IMG/VR virus record: IMGVR_UViG_3300034198_002436 | Span: 1-52,187 of that record | Direction: 5' to 3' (one strand) | Length of the DNA: 52,187 bases | From: a virus | Shown here: positions 22,480-32,372 of the stretch, one piece after another | Layout of the letters: every line of letters begins with the position of its first letter | Position numbering within the stretch: the stretch's first letter is position 1 | Position numbers and translations under genes: made by a program | Notes under the pieces: generated by a model | The model's database searches: none | What the model was told of the DNA's origin: nothing | Seen by the model: the letters and a program-made list of their open reading frames with translations, nothing else

Positions 22480-23877
22480 ATGGGTTTAAACACACCAGGG
22501 TATTCACTTACTCCAAGCGCAGTTAAGGCGGCATTGCCAACTAACTATTTAACTGATTTCAATTTCTTGAATCAGTATCTTCCTGACACTTACGAACAAG
22601 AGTTCGAGCGTTACGGAAATCGTTCTGTAGCATCTTTCTTACGTAACGTAAGTGCTGAGATTCCATCTGCATCAGATTTGATCAAATGGTCTGAACAAGG
22701 TCGTTTACATACTAAGTATACTGGAGTAGCTAATTCAGGTTTTTCATCTGGAACAGAGGTATTTACAATGCCAACAACATCTCCTGCTACACTTTGTAAC
22801 TTTAGAGTTAATCAAACTGTTATCTTGTCTTCTGAGACATTAAACGTTTCTAAAAAAGCGATTATTAGTGCTGTAGCTACAGATGGATCAACATTTACAG
22901 CTAAGTATTATACAAATGAAGCTTCAACTCCATTTACATCTGGAACAATTACAGCATTTGTTTACGGTTCTGAGTTTAAAAAAGGAGACGTTGGAATGGC
23001 AGGTTCTTTGGAAGCAGTTTCTCAATTCTTCGATGTTAAACCAATTATCATTAAAGACAAATACTCTGTATCTGGATCTGACATGGCTCAAATTGGATGG
23101 GTTGAAGTAACTACTGAAAACGGTGCTACTGGATACTTGTGGTACTTGAAATCAGAACATGAGACTCGTCTTCGTTTTGAAGATTATATGGAGATGATGA
23201 TGGTTGAGCATGTTGAGGCTGCTGCTTCTTCTGCTGCATTAGCATACTTATCAAATGCTACAACTCCAACAGCTGGAACTCAAGGTTTATTCTCTTCTGT
23301 AGAAGAGCGTGGAAACGTTTGGTCAGGTGGTAATCCAACTACATTGTCTGACTTTGATGCTATTGTTGATCGTTTAGACAAACAAGGAGCTATCGCTGAA
23401 AATACAATCTTCGTAAATCGTGAGTTCTCTTTCGACATCGATGATATGTTAGGTTCAGTTAACGCTGCTTTCGCTGGAGGTACATCTTTCGGATTGTTTG
23501 ACAACGATAAAGAAATGGCATTGAACTTAGGATTTACTGGATTCCGTCGTGGATATGACTTCTACAAATCAGATTGGAAGTACTTGAACGATGCTACATT
23601 ACGTGGTGGTTTAACTGCTGGAAACATTAACGGTGTATTGATTCCTGCTGGAACAACATCTGTTTATGATGAAGTAATTGGTAAAAACATGAAACGTCCA
23701 TTCTTACACGTTCGTTACCGTGCTAACGAAGCTGAAAACCGTAAGTTGAAAACTTGGACTACTGGTTCTGCTGGTGGTGCTGCAACTAGCGACTTGGATG
23801 CTATGGAAGTACAGTTCTTGTCAGAAAGAGCACTTTGTACATTAGGAGCTAATAACTTCGTATTGTTCAAAGACTAA
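22480..23877 (+). CDS. Major capsid protein, 465 aa
   Basis: Starts MGLNTPGYSLTPSAVKAALP and contains YLPDTYEQEFERYGNRSVAS near residue 40. The downstream domain is beta-rich, with an E-loop/P-domain style region and YDEVIGKNMKRPFLHVRYRA near 390, consistent with an HK97 fold. Arg is coded almost only by CGT here, while neighbouring genes favour AGA, as expected for the most highly expressed gene. It is followed by a strong terminator. Homology is likely to crAss-like capsid proteins. Confidence 0.85.
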   Translation: MGLNTPGYSLTPSAVKAALPTNYLTDFNFLNQYLPDTYEQEFERYGNRSVASFLRNVSAEIPSASDLIKWSEQGRLHTKYTGVANSGFSSGTEVFTMPTTSPATLCNFRVNQTVILSSETLNVSKKAIISAVATDGSTFTAKYYTNEASTPFTSGTITAFVYGSEFKKGDVGMAGSLEAVSQFFDVKPIIIKDKYSVSGSDMAQIGWVEVTTENGATGYLWYLKSEHETRLRFEDYMEMMMVEHVEAAASSAALAYLSNATTPTAGTQGLFSSVEERGNVWSGGNPTTLSDFDAIVDRLDKQGAIAENTIFVNREFSFDIDDMLGSVNAAFAGGTSFGLFDNDKEMALNLGFTGFRRGYDFYKSDWKYLNDATLRGGLTAGNINGVLIPAGTTSVYDEVIGKNMKRPFLHVRYRANEAENRKLKTWTTGSAGGAATSDLDAMEVQFLSERALCTLGANNFVLFKD

Positions 23878-23886
23878 TAAATTCTC

Positions 23887-23914
23887 AGAGAGCCTCATCA
23901 GTGAGGCTCTCTTT
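23887..23914 (+). terminator. Strong intrinsic terminator after capsid gene
   Basis: AGAGAGCCTCA (23887-23897) pairs perfectly with TGAGGCTCTCT (23902-23912) across a 4-nt loop, followed by T-rich sequence. Separates capsid mRNA from the downstream unit. Confidence 0.85.
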
Positions 23915-23940
23915 ATTTTTATAATTTAAATTTAATTACA

Positions 23941-24699
23941 ATGAAAAAGAAACAAGATCCTAAGGATAGGACTTATCTATTATGTGGAGATGGTGCTCCA
24001 GTTAGTCACTTTGTTCAATCAAGACACACACACAGAAGTCCATTACTTCATTTTGATGAAGAAAAAAATGAGAATAGAGCATTAAGATATGCTCGTAATC
24101 AGAAGTCAATATTTATTGATGAACAAGATGGTAATGCAATCTTAGAACAGATTGTTGTTAGCGATGGAGCGTTAATGGTTCCAAGAACAAATCCAATCTT
24201 ACAAGAGTTTTTATATTTTCACCCTGGTAATGTTATCAATGGTGGTAATGAGTTCTATGAGTTAGACTTAGAGAAAGAAGCACAACAAGATGTTGATGAG
24301 TTATTCGACGAAGTTGATGCATTGATTGCTGCTCGTGAGTTAGACTTGAATACTATGATGGCTATCGGTCGTGTTTATCTTAACGGTAACGTAGACAAGA
24401 TGTCTAGTAATGAGTTGAAGCGAGATATATTATTGTTTGCTAAGAACTATCCTCGTGATTTTATGGAAGCAGTAAATGATCCAGATTTAGCTACAAGCAA
24501 CATAGCTTCTAGAGCTATAAATGAGGGGTATGTTACATTTAGAAATAACAAAGACTTATTCTATAACTTGAAGGATAATAAAAAGAAAATATTAACAGTT
24601 CCATTTGGAGAGAAAGCAGAAGATGCATTAATGGCATGGTTGCACTCTGAAGCTGGTAACGAGTTCTACAATTATCTTACAAAAGAGTTTGAAGAATAA
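23941..24699 (+). CDS. Putative virion or head-associated protein, 252 aa
   Basis: Starts MKKKQDPKDRTYLLCGDGAP, then SHFVQSRHTHRSPLLHFDEE. Residues about 95-170 are acidic and helical; near the end is VPFGEKAEDALMAWLHSEAG. Similar proteins follow the capsid gene in Bacteroidota phages, but the function is not known. Positioned between capsid and connector genes, so a minor head or head-completion role is plausible. Confidence 0.6.
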   Translation: MKKKQDPKDRTYLLCGDGAPVSHFVQSRHTHRSPLLHFDEEKNENRALRYARNQKSIFIDEQDGNAILEQIVVSDGALMVPRTNPILQEFLYFHPGNVINGGNEFYELDLEKEAQQDVDELFDEVDALIAARELDLNTMMAIGRVYLNGNVDKMSSNELKRDILLFAKNYPRDFMEAVNDPDLATSNIASRAINEGYVTFRNNKDLFYNLKDNKKKILTVPFGEKAEDALMAWLHSEAGNEFYNYLTKEFEE

Positions 24700-24703
24700 T
24701 AAC

Positions 24704-24711
24704 TATATTTG
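24704..24711 (+). promoter_or_regulatory. -7 box (TATATTTG)
   Basis: TANNTTTG just after the preceding stop, 30 nt before the ATG at 24742. Confidence 0.5.
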
Positions 24712-24741
24712 TGCTTTATTAACCCATTAATTTTTTTTAAA

Positions 24742-25023
24742 ATGGAAAAGTTTTTATCAATCCCAGTTACTAATGAGCAAAGTCAATTAGTTTCTGCAAA
24801 TGACATTAAGTTGATTGAGCAAGGATCAACAACTACTGTTGTTATTACTTACGGTGGCGGAAAAGTTACTACTATAACTCATGGGGCTTCTAGTTCAGGA
24901 GTTGAAGAGATGCGTGATGCTATTCAAAATGCTGTTGTTGCTGCATTAATTACTCCTTGGCAATCTGTTGCATTTGATGTAGTTGGATTACCAAAAGCTG
25001 TATCAGGAATTGCTATTGCATAA
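24742..25023 (+). CDS. Small putative structural protein, 93 aa
   Basis: Start at 24742 (MEKFLSIPVTNEQSQLVSAN); the longer frame from 24709 would begin inside the promoter box. Beta-rich, with TTVVITYGGGKVTTITHG, then a helix (EEMRDAIQNAVVAALITP). Comparable small proteins in T4-like and other phages are decoration or uncharacterised virion proteins. It has its own promoter and terminator, so it is likely abundant. Confidence 0.6.
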   Translation: MEKFLSIPVTNEQSQLVSANDIKLIEQGSTTTVVITYGGGKVTTITHGASSSGVEEMRDAIQNAVVAALITPWQSVAFDVVGLPKAVSGIAIA

Positions 25024-25046
25024 TTAGCACAAACATTATTTAAGAG

Positions 25047-25073
25047 AGGCACTATTAACGTAGTGCCTTTTTT
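25047..25073 (+). terminator. Intrinsic terminator
   Basis: AGGCACTA (25047-25054) pairs with TAGTGCCT (25061-25068), followed by a T-run through 25073. Confidence 0.8.
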
Positions 25074-25075
25074 AT

Positions 25076-25083
25076 TATCTTTG
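25076..25083 (+). promoter_or_regulatory. -7 box (TATCTTTG) directly before ATG 25089
   Basis: TANNTTTG immediately after the terminator and 5 nt before the ATG at 25089; implies a leaderless transcript. Confidence 0.55.
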
Positions 25084-25088
25084 TACTT

Positions 25089-25799
25089 ATGATTAACAAT
25101 GTAAGAAATACGGTACTCACTATATTGAGTAAAGATAATCGTGGATACTTGACTCCGGCTGAGTTTAATCTACTTGCTGATCAGGCTCAGAAAGAGATAT
25201 TTGAGAATTATTTCTATCAATACAGTATCTCATTATCAAAACAAAATGCTAGACTTCATGGCTCTGGGTACTCAGATATTCCTGCAAGAATGGCTGAGGT
25301 TATTGACTTATTTATGGTTCCTGGAGAGGCACTTATTTACGATGACACTACATATTCAACACCAATATTCGTATTACCAGCTGAGTTCTATAAAATAGAG
25401 AACGTTATATATAACGATGTTACAGAGATTGACTATGTAACCAAACAAGAGGCTAGAATGTTGAACTCAGCTAAATTTACAAAGCCTAACGTTACATTTC
25501 CAATCTATACAATAGATGGAGAAGGTATTAGGGTGTATCCTGACGTTATAGATGATTTAGTGACTGCTGACTATATAAGATACCCATTAGCCCCAAAGTG
25601 GACATGGGTATCGTTAAGTGGTGGTGAGCCGGTATTTAATCAGTCAGCATTAGACTATCAAGACTTTGAGTTACCGTTGAGTGATGAGAATAATTTGATA
25701 ATTAAAATTCTTCAGTATGCAGGACTTACTATACGTGAGGCTGATATAGTTCAGGCAGCAAAGTCTGAAGAGATACAAGATAAACAAGAAAAAAATTAA
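25089..25799 (+). CDS. Head-tail connector / ring protein, 236 aa
   Basis: Starts MINNVRNTVLTILSKDNRGY, then LTPAEFNLLADQAQKEIFEN and YFYQYSISL. This N-terminal block is highly characteristic of a crAss-like phage structural protein between capsid and muzzle genes, interpreted as a ring/connector protein. The C-terminal half is beta-rich with a helical end. It is followed by a second connector-type gene after 3 nt. Confidence 0.75.
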   Translation: MINNVRNTVLTILSKDNRGYLTPAEFNLLADQAQKEIFENYFYQYSISLSKQNARLHGSGYSDIPARMAEVIDLFMVPGEALIYDDTTYSTPIFVLPAEFYKIENVIYNDVTEIDYVTKQEARMLNSAKFTKPNVTFPIYTIDGEGIRVYPDVIDDLVTADYIRYPLAPKWTWVSLSGGEPVFNQSALDYQDFELPLSDENNLIIKILQYAGLTIREADIVQAAKSEEIQDKQEKN

Positions 25800-25802
25800 T
25801 AG

Positions 25803-26705
25803 ATGTCTAACTACATTAGTCCAGCAGAACAGTACTATACCAATGGTGGTGTAGCTCCAACTGACAGTAATTGGGGTGAGTATCAGTACGTTGTATTAGC
25901 TGATATTGTTAATCAGTTTATAGCTAACTACGTAGGTAATGATAAGATGATTAATAACGTCAAGCGTAACCAAGTTGTGTTTGAGGCAAAGCAGGCTATA
26001 AAGTTGTTAAACTTTGATGCTCTACGATCCGTAAAGGCTATAGAGCTTTTAGTTACAGACAACTTAAAGCTTATACTTCCTCCTGACTACGTTAACTATG
26101 TTAGGGTTTCAATTGAGATTGACGGACAGCTTAGAGTTCTTTCTGAAGATAGGAGAACAAACACCGCTGTTAAGTACATACAAGACAATGCAGGAAACGT
26201 AACGTTTGATGTTAACGGTGACATTGTAACTGGAATATCTGATCTTGATAAACATAGACTTGGTCAGTATACTGGACCTGGACCTTATAACGGTTGTATG
26301 GGATGGTGTATTGATGGTAACTGGTACTTCAGCTACGCTATAGGTGGTCGTTTCGGTATGGAGACAAGTGAAGCAAATGCAGGACCAATGTTTAGAGTAA
26401 ACAACGGTGTGATTGACTTCAGTTCAGCGATGGCTGATAAACTTGTAGTTCTTGAGTACATATCAGACGGTATGCAGAACGGTGACGATACCCTTGTAAG
26501 TGTTCATCAGTTCGCTGAGGAGTTTGTGTATAGATACATAAAGTGGAAGTTGTTAAGCAACAAGATTAATGTAAATTTGTACGACAAGAAGTTAGCTCGT
26601 GATGAGAAGCAGGCTGAATTTAGAAATGCAAAGTTAAGACTTAGTAATTTACATCCATCTAGACTTTTAATGAGTCTTCGTGGTCAGAATAAATGGATTA
26701 AATAA
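25803..26705 (+). CDS. Second connector / ring protein, 300 aa
   Basis: Residues about 20-75 (IVNQFIANYVGNDKMINNVK, FEAKQAIKLLNFDALRSVKA) form an N-terminal helical bundle. A beta region follows (LILPPDYVNYVRVSIEIDGQ), and a C-terminal helical end (EEFVYRYIKWKLLS). The layout is that of connector proteins encoded just before the muzzle/stabilization gene in crAss-like phages. No enzymatic motif. Confidence 0.72.
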   Translation: MSNYISPAEQYYTNGGVAPTDSNWGEYQYVVLADIVNQFIANYVGNDKMINNVKRNQVVFEAKQAIKLLNFDALRSVKAIELLVTDNLKLILPPDYVNYVRVSIEIDGQLRVLSEDRRTNTAVKYIQDNAGNVTFDVNGDIVTGISDLDKHRLGQYTGPGPYNGCMGWCIDGNWYFSYAIGGRFGMETSEANAGPMFRVNNGVIDFSSAMADKLVVLEYISDGMQNGDDTLVSVHQFAEEFVYRYIKWKLLSNKINVNLYDKKLARDEKQAEFRNAKLRLSNLHPSRLLMSLRGQNKWIK

Positions 26706-26707
26706 TT

Positions 26708-29700
26708 ATGCCAAGTATAAACAATTACTTCACATCTGGAGTAATGAATAAGGATCTCGATGAGAGAATTATACCAGATGGAACATATCGTGATGCATTA
26801 AATATAACTGTAGAGAATTCCACTGGAGCAAACTCAGGTGCAGTTCATAATTCACTTGGGAATAATTTAATTTCTAATCTTGCAGATATAATAGATGTAT
26901 ACGATCCACTTACGTCTAATGCTAGAACTATTGGTGCAATTGTGTATGAGCAAACTCAGTTAATCTATTGGTTGGTTTCTGCTGATAACTTTGATGCTAT
27001 ACTTGAGTATAATGGAGTAATTGGTGTTACAACTGCCGTATTAGTCTCAACTACTGGGCAGCTTAATTTTAGTAAAGAGTATATAGTTACTGGTATAAAC
27101 TATATCAATGGTTTTCTTTATTGGACGGACAATTTTAATCCACCTAGAAAGATAAACATCTCAAGATCTAAGACATACTCAGTTGATGATTCACGAATAG
27201 ATGATGATTTAAATGTAATAATTGAGCCGCCATTAAATGCGCCATCTATTCGTTTGTTTAATACACCTAACAGTAATAATTCAGATCAACATAACAACAT
27301 AGATGAGAAGTTTATATACTTCTCTTATAGATTTGAATATGTGGATGGTCAGTATAGTTCCATGAGTCCATTCTCTGCTGTTGCATTTAATCCTAAGAAC
27401 TTTGTTCTTGACTTTAATATCGGTAACACCAAGACAATGGTTAACCAATATAACTCAGCTGAGATTCAATTCAAGACTGGTGGCAGAAATGTTAAGAGAA
27501 TACAGTTAATAATGCGTGACACACGTAACTTAACTTGTAACATAATAGAGACATTCGATAAGTCTGATTTATCTATTTCTGACAATTCATTCTATAGATT
27601 TATATTCAATAACAATAAGACATATGCCATACTTGAGCAGGCTCAGATTACTAGACTTTTTGACAATGTTCCATTACTAGCTAAGTCTCAAGACTTTGTG
27701 GGTAATAGAATAATGTATGGAAACTATACACAGTTTTACGATATACAATTTCCAGTAGCTATTAATGTAGCTTTTGGATCAACTGACAACAGTGGCGCAC
27801 TTCCTATACAGACATTTCGTTCAGATAGAAACTACGAGATTGGAGTTATTTATTTAGATGAATACGGAAGACATACAACCGTTCTTACATCGATAAATAA
27901 CACCGTATATATTCCACCAACACAATCTGATAAAGGAAACAGTTTAGATGTAACTCTGTATAATACACCTCCTACATGGGCAACTAACTATAGACTTGTA
28001 GTTAAGCAAAGTCAAGGTGAGTACTACAATATACTTCCGATGTATTCATACACTCTTGGACAGTTTAGATATTATCTAATACATGAATCAGATAGAGATA
28101 AGTTTGCAGTTGGAGATTACTTGATATTTAAATGTGATGCAGCAGGACCAACTTATTCAAATAAGAAGTACAAGATACTTGAGTTTAAGAATCAGCCTGC
28201 TGGATTTTTAGGAATATCTGGAGCGTTAGAAGGACTTTATATTAAAATAAAGGTAGACTTTCCTAATGAACTAAATCCTGGTTCTGGACTTACTCAGTAC
28301 TGGTTTGGGTCATTTGGTGCTGATTTAGCTCAGTATGTTGCATCATCTCAACCAGTTATATCTACCCCTGGAGTTTTACCAAGGTATCAATATATAGAAG
28401 ACCCTATATATTATGGCGAAAATAACTCAAATATTTTATCTGTAGATGGGTCTACAACATTACAAGCTGACTATAGAGTAACTGTAGAAGCTCTATCTAA
28501 TACACAATTTAGATGGACTACAGATATATCTGCTTCTGGTGGATGGACTAATGTTAATATATCTATAAATACGCCTATAAGTATAGGTTCATTATGTACT
28601 GTATATTGGTCAGGAAACCCAGTATTAGGAGATGTATGGAAAATAAACATAAGAGGAGCTAGATTAGATGGGTGGACTACACCTACATATTTTGGAGGAT
28701 ATGGAGTTTATAATTATGCAAATAATTCACAAATTAATTATAATCCATTTACTCCTTTAACTTTAGATCAAAATCAAGATGTAACTATATATCCTGGTGA
28801 CATAATAGAGATAACGTTTAATGAGACACTTAATGAATATTCAGTTAATCAAACTAGACTTTATTATAGCAACGGAACGTATGAAAACATAGAGGAATGG
28901 TTTGTGGAATCTGGTGAGTATTTAAACTTTTCTCATGTCAATATAAATGGCATAGATGAAGTAGCTAGTAATATATCATTCAGAAGAGGTACTGGATTTA
29001 CAACAACAGTGGTAAATAGTATCTCTTTTAGTAGCATAGAGTGTGATAATACTGATCCTCAGCTACGCACATACCCAGTATATATGATATTAAGGGGAAG
29101 TGATGGTCCTGGTAGTGAAGTAAATAGAATGTCCGCAGCTATTACTGTTAAACACCTAGAAAATGCTATCATAGCTGAAACAGTTGGAAAAGATTTGGAT
29201 ATTGATATCTATCATGAGTTATCTGAAACATATAAAATAGCAAATGGAAGACACGAAGTTCTTTGGAAGTCAAATGACTATACTGCTCCTTCATATGCTG
29301 CTGGATTTACTAACCTAGGTCAGTTAATACCTGGTACTCCAATCACAGTTAATGATCAACAGCATAACTTCCATGTAGGCGAACAGATATATATTCATTC
29401 GTCTAATACGTCATTGCTTCCGTCAGGACCACGTACAATATTGCAGGTTCCTAATCCATACAACATTGTTGTAGATTTACCATTCCCTGGTATTGGTGCA
29501 GCAACTCCAGCAGGAGTATCTTACTATGAGTTTGAGCAAAATCAAACTGGTAATAATCTAGCCAATGGTGCTAAGATAAGAATAAACAATACGAAGGTAA
29601 TTAACTCTGACTATAATGCATGGTCATTTACAAACGGAATGGAGTCTTATAGAATCCGTGATGATTTTGCTCAGGCTACTATTCAGTACAGCCCAAGAGC

Positions 29701-30604
29701 GTCTTCAACTGTAGATGACTACAAGCAGAAGAAAAGTGAAAACGCTATATGCTACAGTGGAATATATGGAGAGAACACTGGTATAAACAAACTAAATGAG
29801 TTTAACTTATCTTTAGCTAACTTCAAGTACTTAGACAAAGAGTTCGGTTCAATTCAGAAGATGCATGCTAGAGATACTGACTTGATTGTTTTCCAAGAAA
29901 ATAAAGTGAGTCAAGTTAAATATGGTAAGAACTTATTGTACGACGCTGTTGGAGGAAGTCAAGTAGCATCTATATCAGAAGTTTTAGGAACTCAGATTTC
30001 ATATCCAGGAGAGTATGGTATAAGTAGGAATCCAGAATCTTTCTCTATGTGGGGAGATAATTTATACTTTACTGACTCAAGAAGAGGTGCTGTTTTAAGT
30101 ATGCAAGGTGATCAGATTGTAGACATATCTAACATCGGTATGAGAAGATACTTCAAAGACTTAATGTCTGAGTATTCTGATACTCAAAAGCTAGGTGGAT
30201 ATGACCCAAGAAATAATATGTATATACTATCTAGCAATGAAAATAGTGTAATACCTTGTGACTTGACTATAGACAACGATTTAATAAAACTTCCTTCTAA
30301 TACATCTGGAAATATATATAACCTATTTAACATAACATCTTCTGTAGGGTGGGAGATAGAGCTAATAGATATTGGATTCGGTATTAATTGGTGTACGTTA
30401 TCAATTACGCAAGGAATTGGAAATCAGTTGATAACAGCAACTGTTAGCAATAACACTACAGATTTTAATAGAAGCGTTAAAGTTAGAGTTTACTTCTGTG
30501 ATGAATTTATTGACTTTACAGTAAATCAAGCAAAAGGTAAAAGGATAAGAGTCAAGCCAATAGTATTAGTAAACCAGCCAATAGGCAGTAATAAGGTAGT
30601 GTAA
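26708..30604 (+). CDS. Muzzle / tail stabilization protein with C-terminal BACON-like domain, 1298 aa
   Basis: The N-terminal block MNKDLDERIIPDGTYRDALN (residues 14-33) and NITVENSTGANSGAVHNSLG are the signature of the large tail 'stabilization' or muzzle protein of crAss-like and related phages. The body is beta-rich and multi-domain, with a late conserved segment (residues about 1040-1180, LNEFNLSLANFKYLDKEFGS). Residues about 1195-1276 (SSVGWEIELIDIG, ITATVSNNTT, RSVKVRVYF, FTVNQAK) resemble a BACON domain, the carbohydrate/mucin-associated Ig-like fold. It is the tail component through which DNA exits. Confidence 0.8.
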   Translation: MPSINNYFTSGVMNKDLDERIIPDGTYRDALNITVENSTGANSGAVHNSLGNNLISNLADIIDVYDPLTSNARTIGAIVYEQTQLIYWLVSADNFDAILEYNGVIGVTTAVLVSTTGQLNFSKEYIVTGINYINGFLYWTDNFNPPRKINISRSKTYSVDDSRIDDDLNVIIEPPLNAPSIRLFNTPNSNNSDQHNNIDEKFIYFSYRFEYVDGQYSSMSPFSAVAFNPKNFVLDFNIGNTKTMVNQYNSAEIQFKTGGRNVKRIQLIMRDTRNLTCNIIETFDKSDLSISDNSFYRFIFNNNKTYAILEQAQITRLFDNVPLLAKSQDFVGNRIMYGNYTQFYDIQFPVAINVAFGSTDNSGALPIQTFRSDRNYEIGVIYLDEYGRHTTVLTSINNTVYIPPTQSDKGNSLDVTLYNTPPTWATNYRLVVKQSQGEYYNILPMYSYTLGQFRYYLIHESDRDKFAVGDYLIFKCDAAGPTYSNKKYKILEFKNQPAGFLGISGALEGLYIKIKVDFPNELNPGSGLTQYWFGSFGADLAQYVASSQPVISTPGVLPRYQYIEDPIYYGENNSNILSVDGSTTLQADYRVTVEALSNTQFRWTTDISASGGWTNVNISINTPISIGSLCTVYWSGNPVLGDVWKINIRGARLDGWTTPTYFGGYGVYNYANNSQINYNPFTPLTLDQNQDVTIYPGDIIEITFNETLNEYSVNQTRLYYSNGTYENIEEWFVESGEYLNFSHVNINGIDEVASNISFRRGTGFTTTVVNSISFSSIECDNTDPQLRTYPVYMILRGSDGPGSEVNRMSAAITVKHLENAIIAETVGKDLDIDIYHELSETYKIANGRHEVLWKSNDYTAPSYAAGFTNLGQLIPGTPITVNDQQHNFHVGEQIYIHSSNTSLLPSGPRTILQVPNPYNIVVDLPFPGIGAATPAGVSYYEFEQNQTGNNLANGAKIRINNTKVINSDYNAWSFTNGMESYRIRDDFAQATIQYSPRASSTVDDYKQKKSENAICYSGIYGENTGINKLNEFNLSLANFKYLDKEFGSIQKMHARDTDLIVFQENKVSQVKYGKNLLYDAVGGSQVASISEVLGTQISYPGEYGISRNPESFSMWGDNLYFTDSRRGAVLSMQGDQIVDISNIGMRRYFKDLMSEYSDTQKLGGYDPRNNMYILSSNENSVIPCDLTIDNDLIKLPSNTSGNIYNLFNITSSVGWEIELIDIGFGINWCTLSITQGIGNQLITATVSNNTTDFNRSVKVRVYFCDEFIDFTVNQAKGKRIRVKPIVLVNQPIGSNKVV

Positions 30605-32367
30605 TGATAACTAATTCAAAATTAACAGCAAATGGTAGTTCATTAGAGTTAAATAATGTTCAAAATACTCGTACTGGGATAGCATTATTTGATTCAATAA
30701 CTGGGTATGGAGGATTTGATTATATTCCATCTGATGGAGACTCTGTAGATGTAAGAGCATATGTAGACGATTCGTATAGCGTCAATGGATTCAGAGCCGA
30801 CCTTAATAATAACGTGTACTACTTGGTATCAGATCAAGAGTATACTGAGGCAGATAGAGATGTAATACTGTCACTAGCTACGGTTATACCTATGACATTT
30901 TATACTACATATTATGAAGGTTCATTTACGTTTAACAATCCAGATGACTATCAGAACTTATACATTATATGGGACTATGTATGTAAGATAAATACTAGTG
31001 CAGTTATAGAATATGTAGGTGGTGCTAGTGGAGTTGTTAAGACTATAGAAGTTGAGTTTGAAGATCCTGTAGGTGTCACTGGGGTGGTATATAACTCACC
31101 ATCAATTAAGCCACCGTCTAGATTTATACTTGAGTTCAATGGATCAGTTGTAGGGGATACTGGATATATTGGTCTTAATAGCATGGATAATTACAATGCA
31201 TTAATATCAGCAGGAGTAAATCCAGCTGATATAAACCTAGTATTTCCATATGATGGATTAGTTTATAATGGTGTAGGATCTATAGATTTTAAAAAGATAG
31301 TAGGAGACTTAGCTTATGGAAGAGTTGTAGCGTATTCTCCACTAGAATACTCAGGATGGGAGCTTCAAAGAATATATCCAAGTCTTACATCGTTCTACAT
31401 TTCTACTGACAATGGAACAGTTGGAGATGTTTGTTCTCAGATAGCAAACACGGAGATGTTCCATAATGGATCGTCTGCACTTCCTTCAGCTGGTGATATT
31501 ATTTATACCGACAGTTTAGGCGGTGGACTTTACGATGGAGGTAATTTTTTACACTTAGTAAGTGTCACAATCATGACTGTTCCTGCTGTGTCTGGTGCTC
31601 AATATGTGTCAGTAAATAATAGTGGTGTTTCATCATCTCTTATTGGATGTGACTGTGTAGAAACTTTAGTTCCAGTTATTATTCAAGACGATATAAACAT
31701 AGTTCAAGGACTATACACGAACCTATCTCTGTACGCTGAAAATAATCCAACGTCATGGAATGTAGTTACAACGTGCCTTAATTATGCAGTAACTGGAGGA
31801 TCAAAGGGGACTATTTACTCGTACACCGACTGTGAGACATTAGCAACAACTAGAAGAACTGTTAGCGTTGATTTTAATGATACTATATGTTCAACTACAG
31901 TTCCAACAGTTATAATTGGAGACGGAACAGTAACAGAGACTGGTGTGTGTTTAGGTAGCATACTGCCTAATGGATTGTCTTTTGACTATAACACTGGAGT
32001 GCTTAGTGGAGTTCCAACAGAGGCGTGCGACTACTCTATTGAGTTGATTGCAACCAACTGTATTGGAGATAGTGCTCCTTATACATTAGGTATCTCTGTT
32101 TCATCAGGAATACGATTGACTCCATTCGCTATGGACGTTGAGAATGTATCTGCTGACGGAACTGCTGCATGTGCTATTTCTCCTATCTATACGCTTATGT
32201 ATCATAACGGTGTAAACGACTTGCCAGTACTTCATGACGACATCTATATGGATCACAAAGGCATAGAGTTATTTATGGGTGGTAGCAGATGGTATAACAT
32301 CGATGCATCGACATATTCAATAAAAGTTTGTGAGACTGGTAAAGTTTGTGACACACATACTTGTTAA
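30604..32367 (+). CDS. Tail adhesin with Ig-like (putative Ig) domain and repeated C-terminal module, 587 aa
   Basis: Residues about 453-500 (LPNGLSFDYNTGVLSGVPTE, then YSIELIATNCIGDS) match the putative Ig (He_PIG) fold used in bacterial and phage adhesins. Two copies of a related module are visible: MFHNGSSALPSAGDIIYTDS (near residue 285) and LMYHNGVNDLPVLHDDIYMD (near 533), each followed by a Leu/Phe-x-Gly-Gly block. The second ends with KVCETGKVCDTHTC. Cysteines are frequent late in the protein. The gene overlaps the muzzle stop by 1 nt. It likely contacts the host surface. Confidence 0.7.
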   Translation: MITNSKLTANGSSLELNNVQNTRTGIALFDSITGYGGFDYIPSDGDSVDVRAYVDDSYSVNGFRADLNNNVYYLVSDQEYTEADRDVILSLATVIPMTFYTTYYEGSFTFNNPDDYQNLYIIWDYVCKINTSAVIEYVGGASGVVKTIEVEFEDPVGVTGVVYNSPSIKPPSRFILEFNGSVVGDTGYIGLNSMDNYNALISAGVNPADINLVFPYDGLVYNGVGSIDFKKIVGDLAYGRVVAYSPLEYSGWELQRIYPSLTSFYISTDNGTVGDVCSQIANTEMFHNGSSALPSAGDIIYTDSLGGGLYDGGNFLHLVSVTIMTVPAVSGAQYVSVNNSGVSSSLIGCDCVETLVPVIIQDDINIVQGLYTNLSLYAENNPTSWNVVTTCLNYAVTGGSKGTIYSYTDCETLATTRRTVSVDFNDTICSTTVPTVIIGDGTVTETGVCLGSILPNGLSFDYNTGVLSGVPTEACDYSIELIATNCIGDSAPYTLGISVSSGIRLTPFAMDVENVSADGTAACAISPIYTLMYHNGVNDLPVLHDDIYMDHKGIELFMGGSRWYNIDASTYSIKVCETGKVCDTHTC

Positions 32368-32372
32368 TTTAG

